This document shows positions 1 to 7,350 of a stretch of 64,000 nt of DNA, in pieces (within the stretch, counting starts at the first letter, position 1; the number at the start of each line of letters is the position of its first letter). Under the pieces are notes generated by a model. It was given only the letters and a program-made list of their open reading frames with translations. It was not told where the DNA came from and ran no database searches. Source of the DNA: Myxacorys almedinensis A (GTDB taxonomy: Bacteria; Cyanobacteriota; Cyanobacteriia; Leptolyngbyales; Leptolyngbyaceae); contig NZ_WVIE01000011.1 of the NCBI RefSeq assembly GCF_010091945.1, positions 62,001-126,000 on the forward strand. The letters are read 5' to 3'. Both the position numbers and the translations under genes were made by a program.

Positions 1-1
1 A

Positions 2-931
2 CGAGCTAGCGGACGTCGGCTTTCTCCCGGTGGACGCTTCATCGCAGAAGTCCAAGCTTCGATCGAAACAGCATTTGGACGACTAATTGAATCGGCGATC
101 GTAATCATTCCACGCGCCCTTGCTGCCCTGTTGGTAACTGGGTTGTTTTGGGCGATCGCCACTTTCGTTCGCTGGTTGATGCGGATCATCTTTCGTCATA
201 TTGTGGAAGACCTCACCGTTGAGAATCTGATTAAACAGGTGGCTTACTATGCGGTTTGGATCTTGGGGTTGATCGTCGCGCTCGATGCCTTTGGCTTTGA
301 CCCACAAGCAGTCGCTACGGGCTTAGGGTTGACCAGTCTAGCACTCGGTTTTGCCCTCAAAGACATTCTCTCTAATTTTATTAGCGGGCTCTTGATTCTG
401 GTGTTACGCCCCTTTGAGCTAGGCGATCAAATCATTGTGGGAGAAACAGAAGGCAATGTCGAACGGATTGATCTAAGAGCAACACAGCTTCGCACCTATG
501 ACGGTCGCGTGGTGCTGGTTCCGAATGCAGAAGTCTTCACCTCACGTATCATCAACAACACAGCCGCTCCCATTCGTCGGGGCAGTGTGGCTCTGTTCAT
601 GGGTTATGATAGCGATTTACCACAAGCGATCGACGTAATTCAAAAAGCCGCTCAAGCCACCGATGGAGTATTAGAGGAACCTGCTATCTCTATCCGCGTT
701 CAGGAGCTAGGGCAAGATGATATTGTCATTGAAGCTCGGTTCTGGACAGATTCGCGCCGATCGGACTTTGTAGCCACCACGTCTCAGGTTAGACAAGCGA
801 TCGTAGCGGCGCTCAAAGAAGCTGAAATAGGGTTACCCGATCCTGACATCAGGATGTTGATACCTCGTCAGCTAGACCAATGGCAAGCCGCATTAAAAAC
901 TATGAATTCAAATGTACACTGCGACGATTAG
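2..931 (+). CDS. MscS-family mechanosensitive ion channel (5' end outside window)
   Basis: Inner-membrane small-conductance mechanosensitive channel, which releases solutes on hypo-osmotic shock. The frame is open from base 2 with no stop, so the gene begins left of the window; the TTG at 131 is only an internal codon. Visible parts in order: an amphipathic stretch and a hydrophobic helix (IVIIPRALAALLVTGLFWAI), a second hydrophobic helix (YYAVWILGLIVALDAFGF), the Gly/Ala-rich pore-lining helix (TGLGLTSLALGFALKDIL), then the MscS beta domain beginning at RPFELGDQI, and an alpha/beta C-terminus. This order is canonical for MscS (seen in sequence plus family knowledge). About 195 bp without a recognisable gene follow before the convergent PhzF gene. 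Confidence in family is high; the total length is unknown. Confidence 0.9.
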   Translation, partial: RASGRRLSPGGRFIAEVQASIETAFGRLIESAIVIIPRALAALLVTGLFWAIATFVRWLMRIIFRHIVEDLTVENLIKQVAYYAVWILGLIVALDAFGFDPQAVATGLGLTSLALGFALKDILSNFISGLLILVLRPFELGDQIIVGETEGNVERIDLRATQLRTYDGRVVLVPNAEVFTSRIINNTAAPIRRGSVALFMGYDSDLPQAIDVIQKAAQATDGVLEEPAISIRVQELGQDDIVIEARFWTDSRRSDFVATTSQVRQAIVAALKEAEIGLPDPDIRMLIPRQLDQWQAALKTMNSNVHCDD

Positions 932-1125
932 GTGAATGAACTAGACAGTGATTCTTTCATTCGTATCACTACCAGCTAAACAAAACAGTTCAACTCTGGC
1001 ACATCTTTTGTTTATTGCAGATGTATGAATAATGGTGTGATGGGAAATGTCACCGCTGCGAAGTGCATCGTGCCCCTCAAGGTAGGTTGCCTGCATCTCC
1101 AGAGAGTCACTTGCCCACAATCGAA

Positions 1126-1941
1126 TTATTTTTGTTCTTCCGATAGTTCTCCTCGCAATACGGTCACAGCTTGCCCACTCAAATAAACTCGATCGTCCCC
1201 GTCATACCGGATCTTGAGAATTCCGCCTCGCTTTGACGCTTGGTAGGCTAAGAATGTATCTTTACCTAAGCGATCGCGCCAGTAGGGAGCCAGACGACAA
1301 TGAGCAGCGCCAGTCACCGGATCTTCAGGAATGCCCAATCCCGGTGCAAAGAAACGTGAGACGAAATCGAATTCTGAATTGGCATCCGCTACACTGGTGA
1401 CAATCACATTAGCGATCGGCAATTGGAGCATCAGGTTGAGGTCGGGCTGCATCTGTCGCACTAAAGCCTCAGACTCTACCTCCACGAGATAGCCCAAAGA
1501 ATCTTGCAGCACTGCTTTGACAGACTCAATCGAAATGCCCAGTACGTTGTCAAGTGGGGTAGGAACTGTGGTAGGTTCGGGGCGGTTGACGGGAAAATCC
1601 AACTCAATCCAGTCATTCTGCTTGCAGGCAATGAGCAATCCACTTTGGGTGTGAAACCGGGCTGGCTGACCGGGTAACAAATGCCCTTCCGACCACAACA
1701 CATGAGCACTGGCTAGAGTGGCATGTCCGCAGAGCGGGACTTCAACCGTAGGGGTAAACCAGCGCAGGTTAAATCCATCGGGTTGCTGAATTAAGAACGC
1801 GGTTTCGGGCAAGTTCATTTCTTGCGCCACATTTTGCATCCACTCGTGCGATCGCAGTTCTGGCAAGACACAAACGGCAGCAGGATTTCCCTTGAACGGT
1901 GTAGTGGTAAATGCATCTACCTGAACGATCGTCTGGCTCAT
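1126..1941 (-). CDS. PhzF-family (phenazine biosynthesis-like) isomerase/epimerase
   Basis: 271-aa protein of the PhzF/DAP-epimerase-like fold. The start (QVDAFTTTPFKGNPAAVC) is the family signature, MNLPETAFL carries the expected catalytic Glu near residue 46, and PLCGHATLASAHVL is the second family motif; the C-terminal half has PVTGAAHC. PhzF itself isomerises DHHA in phenazine synthesis, but most relatives act on unknown substrates and no other phenazine genes are present, so the metabolic role is not inferred. The ATG start is supported by AGGAG nine bases upstream. A 25-bp perfect palindrome lies about 40-65 bp upstream of the start and may be its operator. It is convergent with the MscS gene. 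Confidence 0.88.
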   Translation of the reverse strand: MSQTIVQVDAFTTTPFKGNPAAVCVLPELRSHEWMQNVAQEMNLPETAFLIQQPDGFNLRWFTPTVEVPLCGHATLASAHVLWSEGHLLPGQPARFHTQSGLLIACKQNDWIELDFPVNRPEPTTVPTPLDNVLGISIESVKAVLQDSLGYLVEVESEALVRQMQPDLNLMLQLPIANVIVTSVADANSEFDFVSRFFAPGLGIPEDPVTGAAHCRLAPYWRDRLGKDTFLAYQASKRGGILKIRYDGDDRVYLSGQAVTVLRGELSEEQK

Positions 1942-1981
1942 GGGATTAAACTCCTTTTAGTTTACGAATGCATATTTAGCT

Positions 1982-2006
1982 AGTATGAAAACACAGATTT
2001 CATACT
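1982..2006. promoter_or_regulatory. Operator-like palindrome upstream of the PhzF-family gene
   Basis: Perfect inverted repeat: AGTATGAAA, 7-nt spacer, TTTCATACT (arms 1982-1990 and 1998-2006). There is no T-run on either side, so it is not a terminator. Its position about 40-65 bp upstream of the PhzF-family start fits a binding site for a dimeric repressor or activator (inference). Confidence 0.45.
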
Positions 2007-2047
2007 GCCACTGATCGTACAGAGGCATCTTTTCTAGAAAACTGGGC

Positions 2048-2779
2048 GTGATCATTGTGTTTACCAACTCTCGGTTTTGGATGCTTCAGCAGTTCTCTGC
2101 CTGCTGTGCGTGGGCGGTCAGGTCGCGCTATATTCCCTCAAACCCGTTTGAGGGACTCGACAAGGACTTTCGCAAAAAATCCTCTCAAGACCGTCGGGCA
2201 TTCACGGCAGGGGAGCGAGAGAAGATTTTGAGTGCGATCGCAGACGATCTCTATGTCGATCGCTCCTCGCATTTCCCCCACTCCTTCTACTTGCCCTACC
2301 TCCAGTTCCTCTTTTGGAGCGGCTGCCGATTAGAGGAAGCGAATGCCCTGCACTGGAAAAATGTTTCACCAGACGGCTCACGGGTGCGATTTTGCGAGGC
2401 GCTGCCGTCCGACACTCGCCTTCTGGGAGACATCAAAACCCACCGTCAGCGAGAATTCCCGTGCAACGGTCGGCTCGTGGGACTGCTGCAACGCCTCGAA
2501 CGGGTCGATTCCTTTGTCTTTCTCTCACCTAGGGGCTATGCGATCGACTCACACAATCTGCTCAATCGCACCTGGAGACCTGTCGTAGAAGAATTAGTGG
2601 ATATAGGAGAAGTTCGAGAGTACCTCCCACTGAAGCACTGTCGCCATACCTTCATCACCTTGGCACTAGAAGCGGGCATCGAGGTAAAGGATGTAGCGGC
2701 GCTGGTGGGCAACTCCCCCGATGTCATTTATCGACACTATGCCGCTCGTAAACCGAGGCTAGATCTGCCAGAGTTCTGA
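2048..2779 (+). pseudogene. Tyrosine recombinase (phage-type integrase), N-terminally truncated
   Basis: The reading frame encodes the end of a SAM-like DNA-binding domain (CAWAVRSRYIPSNPFEGL) and then a tyrosine-recombinase catalytic domain. The catalytic Arg I is in SGCRLEEANAL, the H-x-x-R box is KHCRHTF, and the nucleophile is the Tyr of RHYAA near the C-terminus. The position usually occupied by His/Trp before the Tyr is Asn (VGNSPDVIYRHY). Full-length relatives are about 100 residues longer at the N-terminus; here the frame is closed by a stop at 2012-2014, so the arm-binding domain is missing and the product is probably inactive. It ends 47 bp from the 3' end of a tRNA gene, the usual position of an integrase of a tRNA-integrated element. 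It lacks the extra helix region expected of an integron IntI and looks phage/ICE-like. Confidence 0.75.
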
Positions 2780-2825
2780 GGGGATAATTCCCCGCCGAAA
2801 TTTACACCTAGGAATTCTGAAACGA

Positions 2826-2898
2826 TGGCTCAGGCGGGATTTGAACCTGCGACCTTGGGCTTATGAGTCCCCTGCTCTAACCACTGAGCTACTGAGCC
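2826..2898 (-). tRNA. tRNA with CAU anticodon (elongator Met or Ile2)
   Basis: 73-nt cloverleaf on the minus strand. It has a perfect 7-bp acceptor stem (GGCTCAG / CTGAGCC), a GCTC/GAGC D-stem, anticodon loop CTCATAA with CAU, a T-loop TTCAAAT and discriminator A. CCA is not encoded. The anticodon stem has only three clean pairs (27-43 G/A and 31-39 A/G are mismatched) and the T-stem has an A/C mismatch at 51-63. Identity as Met versus lysidine-modified Ile2 cannot be decided by eye. A truncated integrase lies immediately beyond its 3' end, suggesting use as an attachment site. Confidence 0.85.
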
Positions 2899-3148
2899 AA
2901 GCAAAAGTTTTACCTTACAGGCATTATCCGTCATAGTCATCTCATAGTCAATTATCCTCGACATGTATTTCGTTACTCTGCTATTTTTGGCGGTTTTCGC
3001 CGAGGTGCACTAGCGTAGAAAAATGCTGATTGACCGTTTTTTCTAGCTGCATTAAACGCCTCTCGTGCTTCTTCCTAACTCTCAAAAATCGAGGAGTTTT
3101 AGTGTTTTTAACGGCTACCCTTATTTCGTGATCTTTCCAGTCAGGCAG

Positions 3149-3181
3149 TGACATCGCTACATATAAAACTTTGCGATGTCA
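3149..3181. repeat. Inverted repeat in a 470-bp gene-free stretch
   Basis: Between the tRNA and the Crp/Fnr gene (2899-3369) I see no convincing gene. The one clear structure is a perfect 9-bp inverted repeat TGACATCGC ... GCGATGTCA around a 15-nt A/T-rich spacer. There is no T-run, so termination is unlikely. It may be relic DNA of the tRNA-linked element, but nothing in it identifies a function. Confidence 0.35.
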
Positions 3182-3369
3182 AGCCATATTTGGTAATGCC
3201 AAATCGGTATCAAATGTTTCTAGAAATAATTAAACCTTCGCGTTAGGATCAAGCTGACTCCTATTAGCTTACGCCTCTCAGCTTTTAGCATTGCTCAATT
3301 GAGCGCCACCAGGATCAGGCTCTGAATTCCCCTCCTTGTGCCGTGGGTTCCCCCCATCAAGGAGGCTTC

Positions 3370-4086
3370 ATGCCCCAACGTCCAAATACTCCTCAAAACC
3401 AGATCCTCTCTGCCCTTCCGGCTGAAGAATATCAACGCCTCTTACCTCATCTAGAAGTGGTGGACTTGCCGATTCGGAAAGTTCTCTTTGGGAGTGGCGA
3501 TCGCATTGAATATGTCTACTTTCCGCATCGCTCGATCATCTCGTTGGTCACTATTTTAGATGATGGAGCAACCGTTGAAGTAGGCTTGGTGGGAAACGAA
3601 GGCATGGCGGGCGTCGAGGTGTTTTTGGACGATGCGATCGCAACCAATCAAGCGATTGTGCAGGTTGCAGATAGTGCAACCCGTCTCCCTGCTAGCGTGC
3701 TGAAGGCAGAGTTCAATCGCTGCGAAACCCTGCAAAAGCTGCTTTTGCACTATATGAACGCCCTGTTCTTTCAGGTGTCTCAAGGGGCAGCGTGCTATCG
3801 ACGGCACCCGATTGAAGAACGGTTGGCACGGTGGTTGCTCATGGTGAGCGATCGCGTCGGGTCTGACGAAATAACGCTGACGCACGACTTTATTTCTCAA
3901 ATGCTGGGTACGAGGCGCGCCGGAGTTACGATCGCGGCAGGGGCACTGAAACAGGCAGGGCTGATCCGCTATCACCGAGGCAACATCATGATTCTAGAGC
4001 ACCAACAGCTAGAAGAAGTTGCCTGTGAGTGTTATCAACTGACCAAATCAATGTTTAAGTCATTGTCCATCGCTCAACTCAGTTAG
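3370..4086 (+). CDS. Crp/Fnr-family transcriptional regulator
   Basis: 238-aa regulator with an N-terminal cyclic-nucleotide-binding-like beta barrel (about residues 20-130, with VLFGSGDRIEYVYFPHRSII) and a C-terminal Crp-type winged helix (FISQMLGTRRAGVTIAAGAL is the recognition helix region). The barrel lacks the classical cAMP phosphate-binding signature, and no Fnr-type N-terminal Cys cluster is present, so the ligand is unknown. The start chosen is the ATG at 3370, because AAGGAGG lies five bases upstream; an in-frame GTG at 3343 would place that ribosome site inside the gene. It stands alone, with a rho-independent terminator about 165 bp downstream. Confidence 0.88.
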   Translation: MPQRPNTPQNQILSALPAEEYQRLLPHLEVVDLPIRKVLFGSGDRIEYVYFPHRSIISLVTILDDGATVEVGLVGNEGMAGVEVFLDDAIATNQAIVQVADSATRLPASVLKAEFNRCETLQKLLLHYMNALFFQVSQGAACYRRHPIEERLARWLLMVSDRVGSDEITLTHDFISQMLGTRRAGVTIAAGALKQAGLIRYHRGNIMILEHQQLEEVACECYQLTKSMFKSLSIAQLS

Positions 4087-4251
4087 TGGTCTGTCAAGTT
4101 GAGGATATTCGTACAAAATCGTACCGACGTAGGCGAATGCTGAGGTTACGGTAGAAATAAGCCGTTCTTATCTGAGTCTTCATAAAATAAGAGTCAGAAG
4201 TTTGATAATAAGGCTTTGGAACCTAAAACTTAGATTTAGAAGAGCGGCGGG

Positions 4252-4280
4252 AGTGGGTGCAGTGTCACCCACTTCTTTTT
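4252..4280 (+). terminator. Rho-independent terminator downstream of the Crp/Fnr gene
   Basis: 8-bp perfect stem AGTGGGTG / CACCCACT with a 6-nt loop, followed by TCTTTTT. It lies 165 bp after the stop of the Crp/Fnr gene and before the convergent 441-aa gene. Confidence 0.8.
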
Positions 4281-4410
4281 ATGACCCGATGCCGAGATAA
4301 CCTGATGGCAACGCTAAGTTAGCCCTCATCCACTAGTAGATTGTCAACGTTGAGTTGAGGGGTAGAGGGGTGAGAGGGAGATGTTACCCATCCACCCATC
4401 CACTCATCGA

Positions 4411-5736
4411 TTAACGCTGAAACCCTTTAACCGACTTCTTCTTTTCTTTCGCCTTCGATTTGCTCACCTCGGCTAATGCCTCTTGAAACAAATTATGCAG
4501 ATGGAGCGGCACGCTGGCGATTTCGGGCAGTTCGGGTTCTAGGGGTTTTTGGTGCGATCGCAGCAGATCAGGCAAATCTTGCGCGAGATCAAAGTCTGGC
4601 TGTTGCAAAAACTCTCGTAAAACCGCTTGCAGTTGCGTGGGGTAATCTTTGGCTAACCGCTTCCACACAAAGGTATTGATTTCAGGGCGTTCGAGATAGT
4701 TGCGAAGCAATTTGTCTGCCCCTGCGATCGCCGTCCAATTTTCGGCTTGCAGCAAATCGATAAACTGATTGTGATTGGGCAACAGCATTTGCCCCCACCG
4801 GGGATGCGCCAAAATCGTTACCTGTTCGGCTTTCTTGAGGTCGGGAGGCAGTTCAATCTGAGGGGTCACCATTTTTGCCGCCGCTTTATCCGTCATCATC
4901 TTGGCAGCCGTTTCGGCATCCATGCCCATCGCCTCCGCCATCTCCGCGATCTCTTCATCACTCACGCCTGCTTCTTGGGCGAGTTCTGCCATCGATTTAT
5001 CGCGATCGACGCCTGCCTCATCTAGCCGCCTTTGCGTTAAGAAATCTTGAAACTCAGGAATTTTTTTGCTCAATTGGTATCCGGGTAGCGTTAGTTCTTC
5101 TGTTTCAAAAAAGTCGAGAAAATCTTGGTGATAGCGTTCTACCGACTTCCATGCTTCTTCTAACAACTCTGGAGCATCGCCATAGAGTTCTGATCGATAG
5201 TTCTGTTTAAAGTTTCCGATCGCCACTGCTAATTTTGGCTTACCCAACTTGCCTAACTGAACGTAAGGACTGAAGAAGATCCACTGTTCATCATCAAGGG
5301 CAGCAAGGCGCGTCAGAAGAATTTCTCCTGGCGTCAGCTTCATCATGGTGTCTAGCGTTGCTTCATCTATGGGTTTAGCAATATAGGTTTTTGTCGTTAG
5401 CCAATTCATCACCTTGAAACCATCGGGCAGAACTTGCTGAATTAAAAACAGCCCCGCAAAGTTGCGGCTCCAGCCTAAAACCAGGGTGCGATCGCGCTCC
5501 GATAGCCCCGCTTCGCTCTCAACAAAGCATTGCAGCGGCGTCTGATCGCCTACATGCCCCTGACCGAGAAACGTATCAACAGCAAGGTCGCGATGTTTCC
5601 GATCTTTGGCTTGAGATTTGGCGAGATGGTCGGCAACAAAAGACTCTAGGGCAGTTGCTAGCTCACCTTCCGCATCGTACACAAAATCGGTTAGCGCTAG
5701 CTTTAGCGCCTGCGATCGCTTTAAAAGTTCATCCAC
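4411..5736 (-). CDS. Unrecognised 441-aa protein, probably cytoplasmic
   Basis: I do not recognise the family. The protein is soluble in appearance, with no signal peptide or membrane helix. Residues about 1-230 are mixed alpha/beta with many aromatic residues (e.g. DDEQWIFFSPYVQLGKLGK). Residues about 235-300 form a charged helical segment containing VSDEEIAEMAEAMGMDAETA, reminiscent of a UBA-like or coiled helical hairpin. The C-terminal third has Leu-rich helices and a very basic tail (KSKAKEKKKS). HIP1 sites and codon use match the surrounding genes, so it appears native. It is convergent with the Crp/Fnr gene and followed (in reading order) by 325 bp with only that gene's terminator. No function is inferred. 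Confidence 0.7.
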   Translation of the reverse strand: MDELLKRSQALKLALTDFVYDAEGELATALESFVADHLAKSQAKDRKHRDLAVDTFLGQGHVGDQTPLQCFVESEAGLSERDRTLVLGWSRNFAGLFLIQQVLPDGFKVMNWLTTKTYIAKPIDEATLDTMMKLTPGEILLTRLAALDDEQWIFFSPYVQLGKLGKPKLAVAIGNFKQNYRSELYGDAPELLEEAWKSVERYHQDFLDFFETEELTLPGYQLSKKIPEFQDFLTQRRLDEAGVDRDKSMAELAQEAGVSDEEIAEMAEAMGMDAETAAKMMTDKAAAKMVTPQIELPPDLKKAEQVTILAHPRWGQMLLPNHNQFIDLLQAENWTAIAGADKLLRNYLERPEINTFVWKRLAKDYPTQLQAVLREFLQQPDFDLAQDLPDLLRSHQKPLEPELPEIASVPLHLHNLFQEALAEVSKSKAKEKKKSVKGFQR

Positions 5737-5815
5737 ACGCTCATCCTCGCTTTGTTTTTCGACACCATAAAGTTCGTTTTACCAAAAGGCAAGCCTCTTG
5801 AGACAGATTCCACGC

Positions 5816-6322
5816 TCAGTCAAAAATCTGCCGGAGGCGATGCAACGCAGAGTAGATCTGCTCTAGCTCTGCCGATCCGAGGCGATCAAACCGTTGTTTC
5901 AAGTAGCTGATGTGCGCTGGAAACACGTCTCGAAAGACGCGATCGCCATCAGGGGTCAACACAATTAAAAAGCAGCGTCGGTTTTCTGGCGGCACTTCTC
6001 GGCGGACTAATCCCTTCTGTTCCAAGCGATCGACGATGCCGGTCAGCGTCCCTTTTGTCACTAAAGTTTTTTCAGCTAACTGGTTCATAAACATGCCTGC
6101 TGTGTTGCCCAGCGTGCAGAGAACATCAAACTGGGGCGGTGTCAGCCCCAGTTCGCGAATGTGAGGTTCATCGTAAGAACAGAAGGCTTGATAGGTCATT
6201 GCCAGTTCTCTCAGGGCTGGCATAAACGGCTGACAAGCCGCGCTTTGGGCATCTAATTGAGGGTCTAGGTTATGAGGGTCTGATTTTGGTTTTTCTGAGG
6301 TTAAATTTGCTTTTTTGGGCAT
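5816..6322 (-). CDS. MarR-family transcriptional regulator
   Basis: Winged-helix regulator of the MarR type. After a polar N-terminal tail come LGLTPPQFDVLCTLGN (helix leading into the HTH), FMNQLAEKTLVTKGTLTGIVDRLEQKGLV (HTH) and the wing VRREVPPENRRCFLIVLTPDG. C-terminal helices would form the dimer interface. The ATG at 6322 is annotated; the frame continues to a TTG at 6382, which has an AGGA four bases upstream and could be the true start. It is divergent from the MOSC gene with about 100-160 bp between them, so it may regulate itself and that gene (inference). No ligand is suggested by the sequence. Confidence 0.85.
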   Translation of the reverse strand: MPKKANLTSEKPKSDPHNLDPQLDAQSAACQPFMPALRELAMTYQAFCSYDEPHIRELGLTPPQFDVLCTLGNTAGMFMNQLAEKTLVTKGTLTGIVDRLEQKGLVRREVPPENRRCFLIVLTPDGDRVFRDVFPAHISYLKQRFDRLGSAELEQIYSALHRLRQIFD

Positions 6323-6485
6323 TTCTGATCGGTTGATCTTAGTGGCTGAGGTATGGCTGTCGCTTTTAGTATTGCATATCAAACAGTCCTAGTTAAAACA
6401 TTAATTCGATCATTTACGAATCTTATCGGTTGTTGCCTAAACAGAGATTTTAGAGTAGAAGCAATCAACCTCGCAGACAGAACCC

Positions 6486-7271
6486 ATGCCCACCCTCGAT
6501 CGCATCTTTATTCATCCGATTAAGTCGCTAGATGCGGTTGAAGTTCGTCATGCCAAAATTTTAGAGGGCGGCGCATTAGAGCACGATCGCGAGTTTTGTA
6601 TGGTTGATGGCACTGGAAAATGGGTCAACGGCAAACGCACCGCCAAAGTGCATCATCTGCGATCGCAGTTTAATCTGCCAGCCCGATTGGTAACGCTTTC
6701 GGTGCAAGGTGATGCGCCAGTTAGCTTTCATTTAGATCATGCCCGATCTGCGATCGCGGCATGGCTGAGCGACTATTTCGGATTTTCCGTCACCCTGCAC
6801 CACAATGCCATTACCGGATTTCCAGACGACATCGCCTCTCCAGGACCGACCCTGATCAGCACCGCAACCTTGGAAACAGCAGCAAGCTGGTTTGAAAACA
6901 TGACAGTAGAAGGGATGCGATCGCGCCTCCGCACCAACCTCGAAATTGGCGGAGTTCCCGCCTTTTGGGAAGATGCGCTCTACACCAAAACCAGCGACCC
7001 CTTGCCGTTTCAAATTGGCGAGGTGCACCTGCAAGGGATCAATCCCTGCTTACGTTGTGTGGTTCCGACTCGCGATTCGAGGTCTGGAGATCCTATTCCC
7101 CAGTTTCAAAAAACCTTTGCCGCCAAGCGACAAGAAACGCTTCCCCCATGGGCAGCCGCCAATCGCTTTCGGTCGTTTTATCGCGTTGCTGTCAACACCC
7201 GCATCGCCCCGTCTGAAGCCGGACGATCGCTCCGAGTGGGTGACGAAATTTCCGTAGATCGGCTAAGTTGA
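6486..7271 (+). CDS. MOSC-domain protein (YcbX-like molybdenum-cofactor sulfurtransferase family)
   Basis: 261-aa protein with an N-terminal MOSC beta-barrel (IFIHPIKSLDAVEV, LEHDREFCMVD) and a C-terminal MOSC catalytic region containing NPCLRCVVPTRDS, whose Cys is the expected persulfide/Mo-ligand residue. Homologues such as YcbX/mARC handle molybdenum-cofactor chemistry or reduce N-hydroxylated compounds; which applies here is not known. It is divergent from the MarR gene. Its stop codon lies inside the left end of an attC-like site, so the cassette cluster begins directly at its 3' end. Confidence 0.87.
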   Translation: MPTLDRIFIHPIKSLDAVEVRHAKILEGGALEHDREFCMVDGTGKWVNGKRTAKVHHLRSQFNLPARLVTLSVQGDAPVSFHLDHARSAIAAWLSDYFGFSVTLHHNAITGFPDDIASPGPTLISTATLETAASWFENMTVEGMRSRLRTNLEIGGVPAFWEDALYTKTSDPLPFQIGEVHLQGINPCLRCVVPTRDSRSGDPIPQFQKTFAAKRQETLPPWAAANRFRSFYRVAVNTRIAPSEAGRSLRVGDEISVDRLS

Positions 7272-7340
7272 GCGGCTGCCAATAACCTTTGTTGCAACAC
7301 CAATCGTTGTCTTTAGTCCGCTCCAATCGGATTGTTGGGA
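7262..7340 (-). repeat. attC-like recombination site 1 (3' of the HEPN gene)
   Basis: Read on the minus strand it starts TCCCAAC (R''-like, at 7340-7334), then has TTGGAGCGG (7326-7318) paired with CCGCTCAA (7275-7268), one extra base lying on the 5' arm. This is the 2L/2R asymmetry that orients attC sites. Its first 23 bases closely match those of site 2 (9349-9327). The R' end (CTTAGCC) departs from GTTRRRY, so this site may be inactive or a recombination scar against the MOSC gene. Confidence 0.55.
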
Positions 7341-7350
7341 TGCTGGAAGT

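Noticed and set aside
2048-2779. Tyrosine recombinase considered as the integron integrase of the cassette cluster
   Set aside because: It lacks the IntI-specific extra helix region, is N-terminally truncated, has an Asn in place of the usual His/Trp, and lies beside a tRNA like a phage-type integrase.
3149-3181. Hairpin considered as a terminator or small RNA
   Set aside because: No T-run and no promoter; left as an unexplained inverted repeat.
4384-4408. Short heptamer-like repeats (CCATCCA) as a CRISPR or STRR array
   Set aside because: Only two to three imperfect units, no spacers; too short to call.
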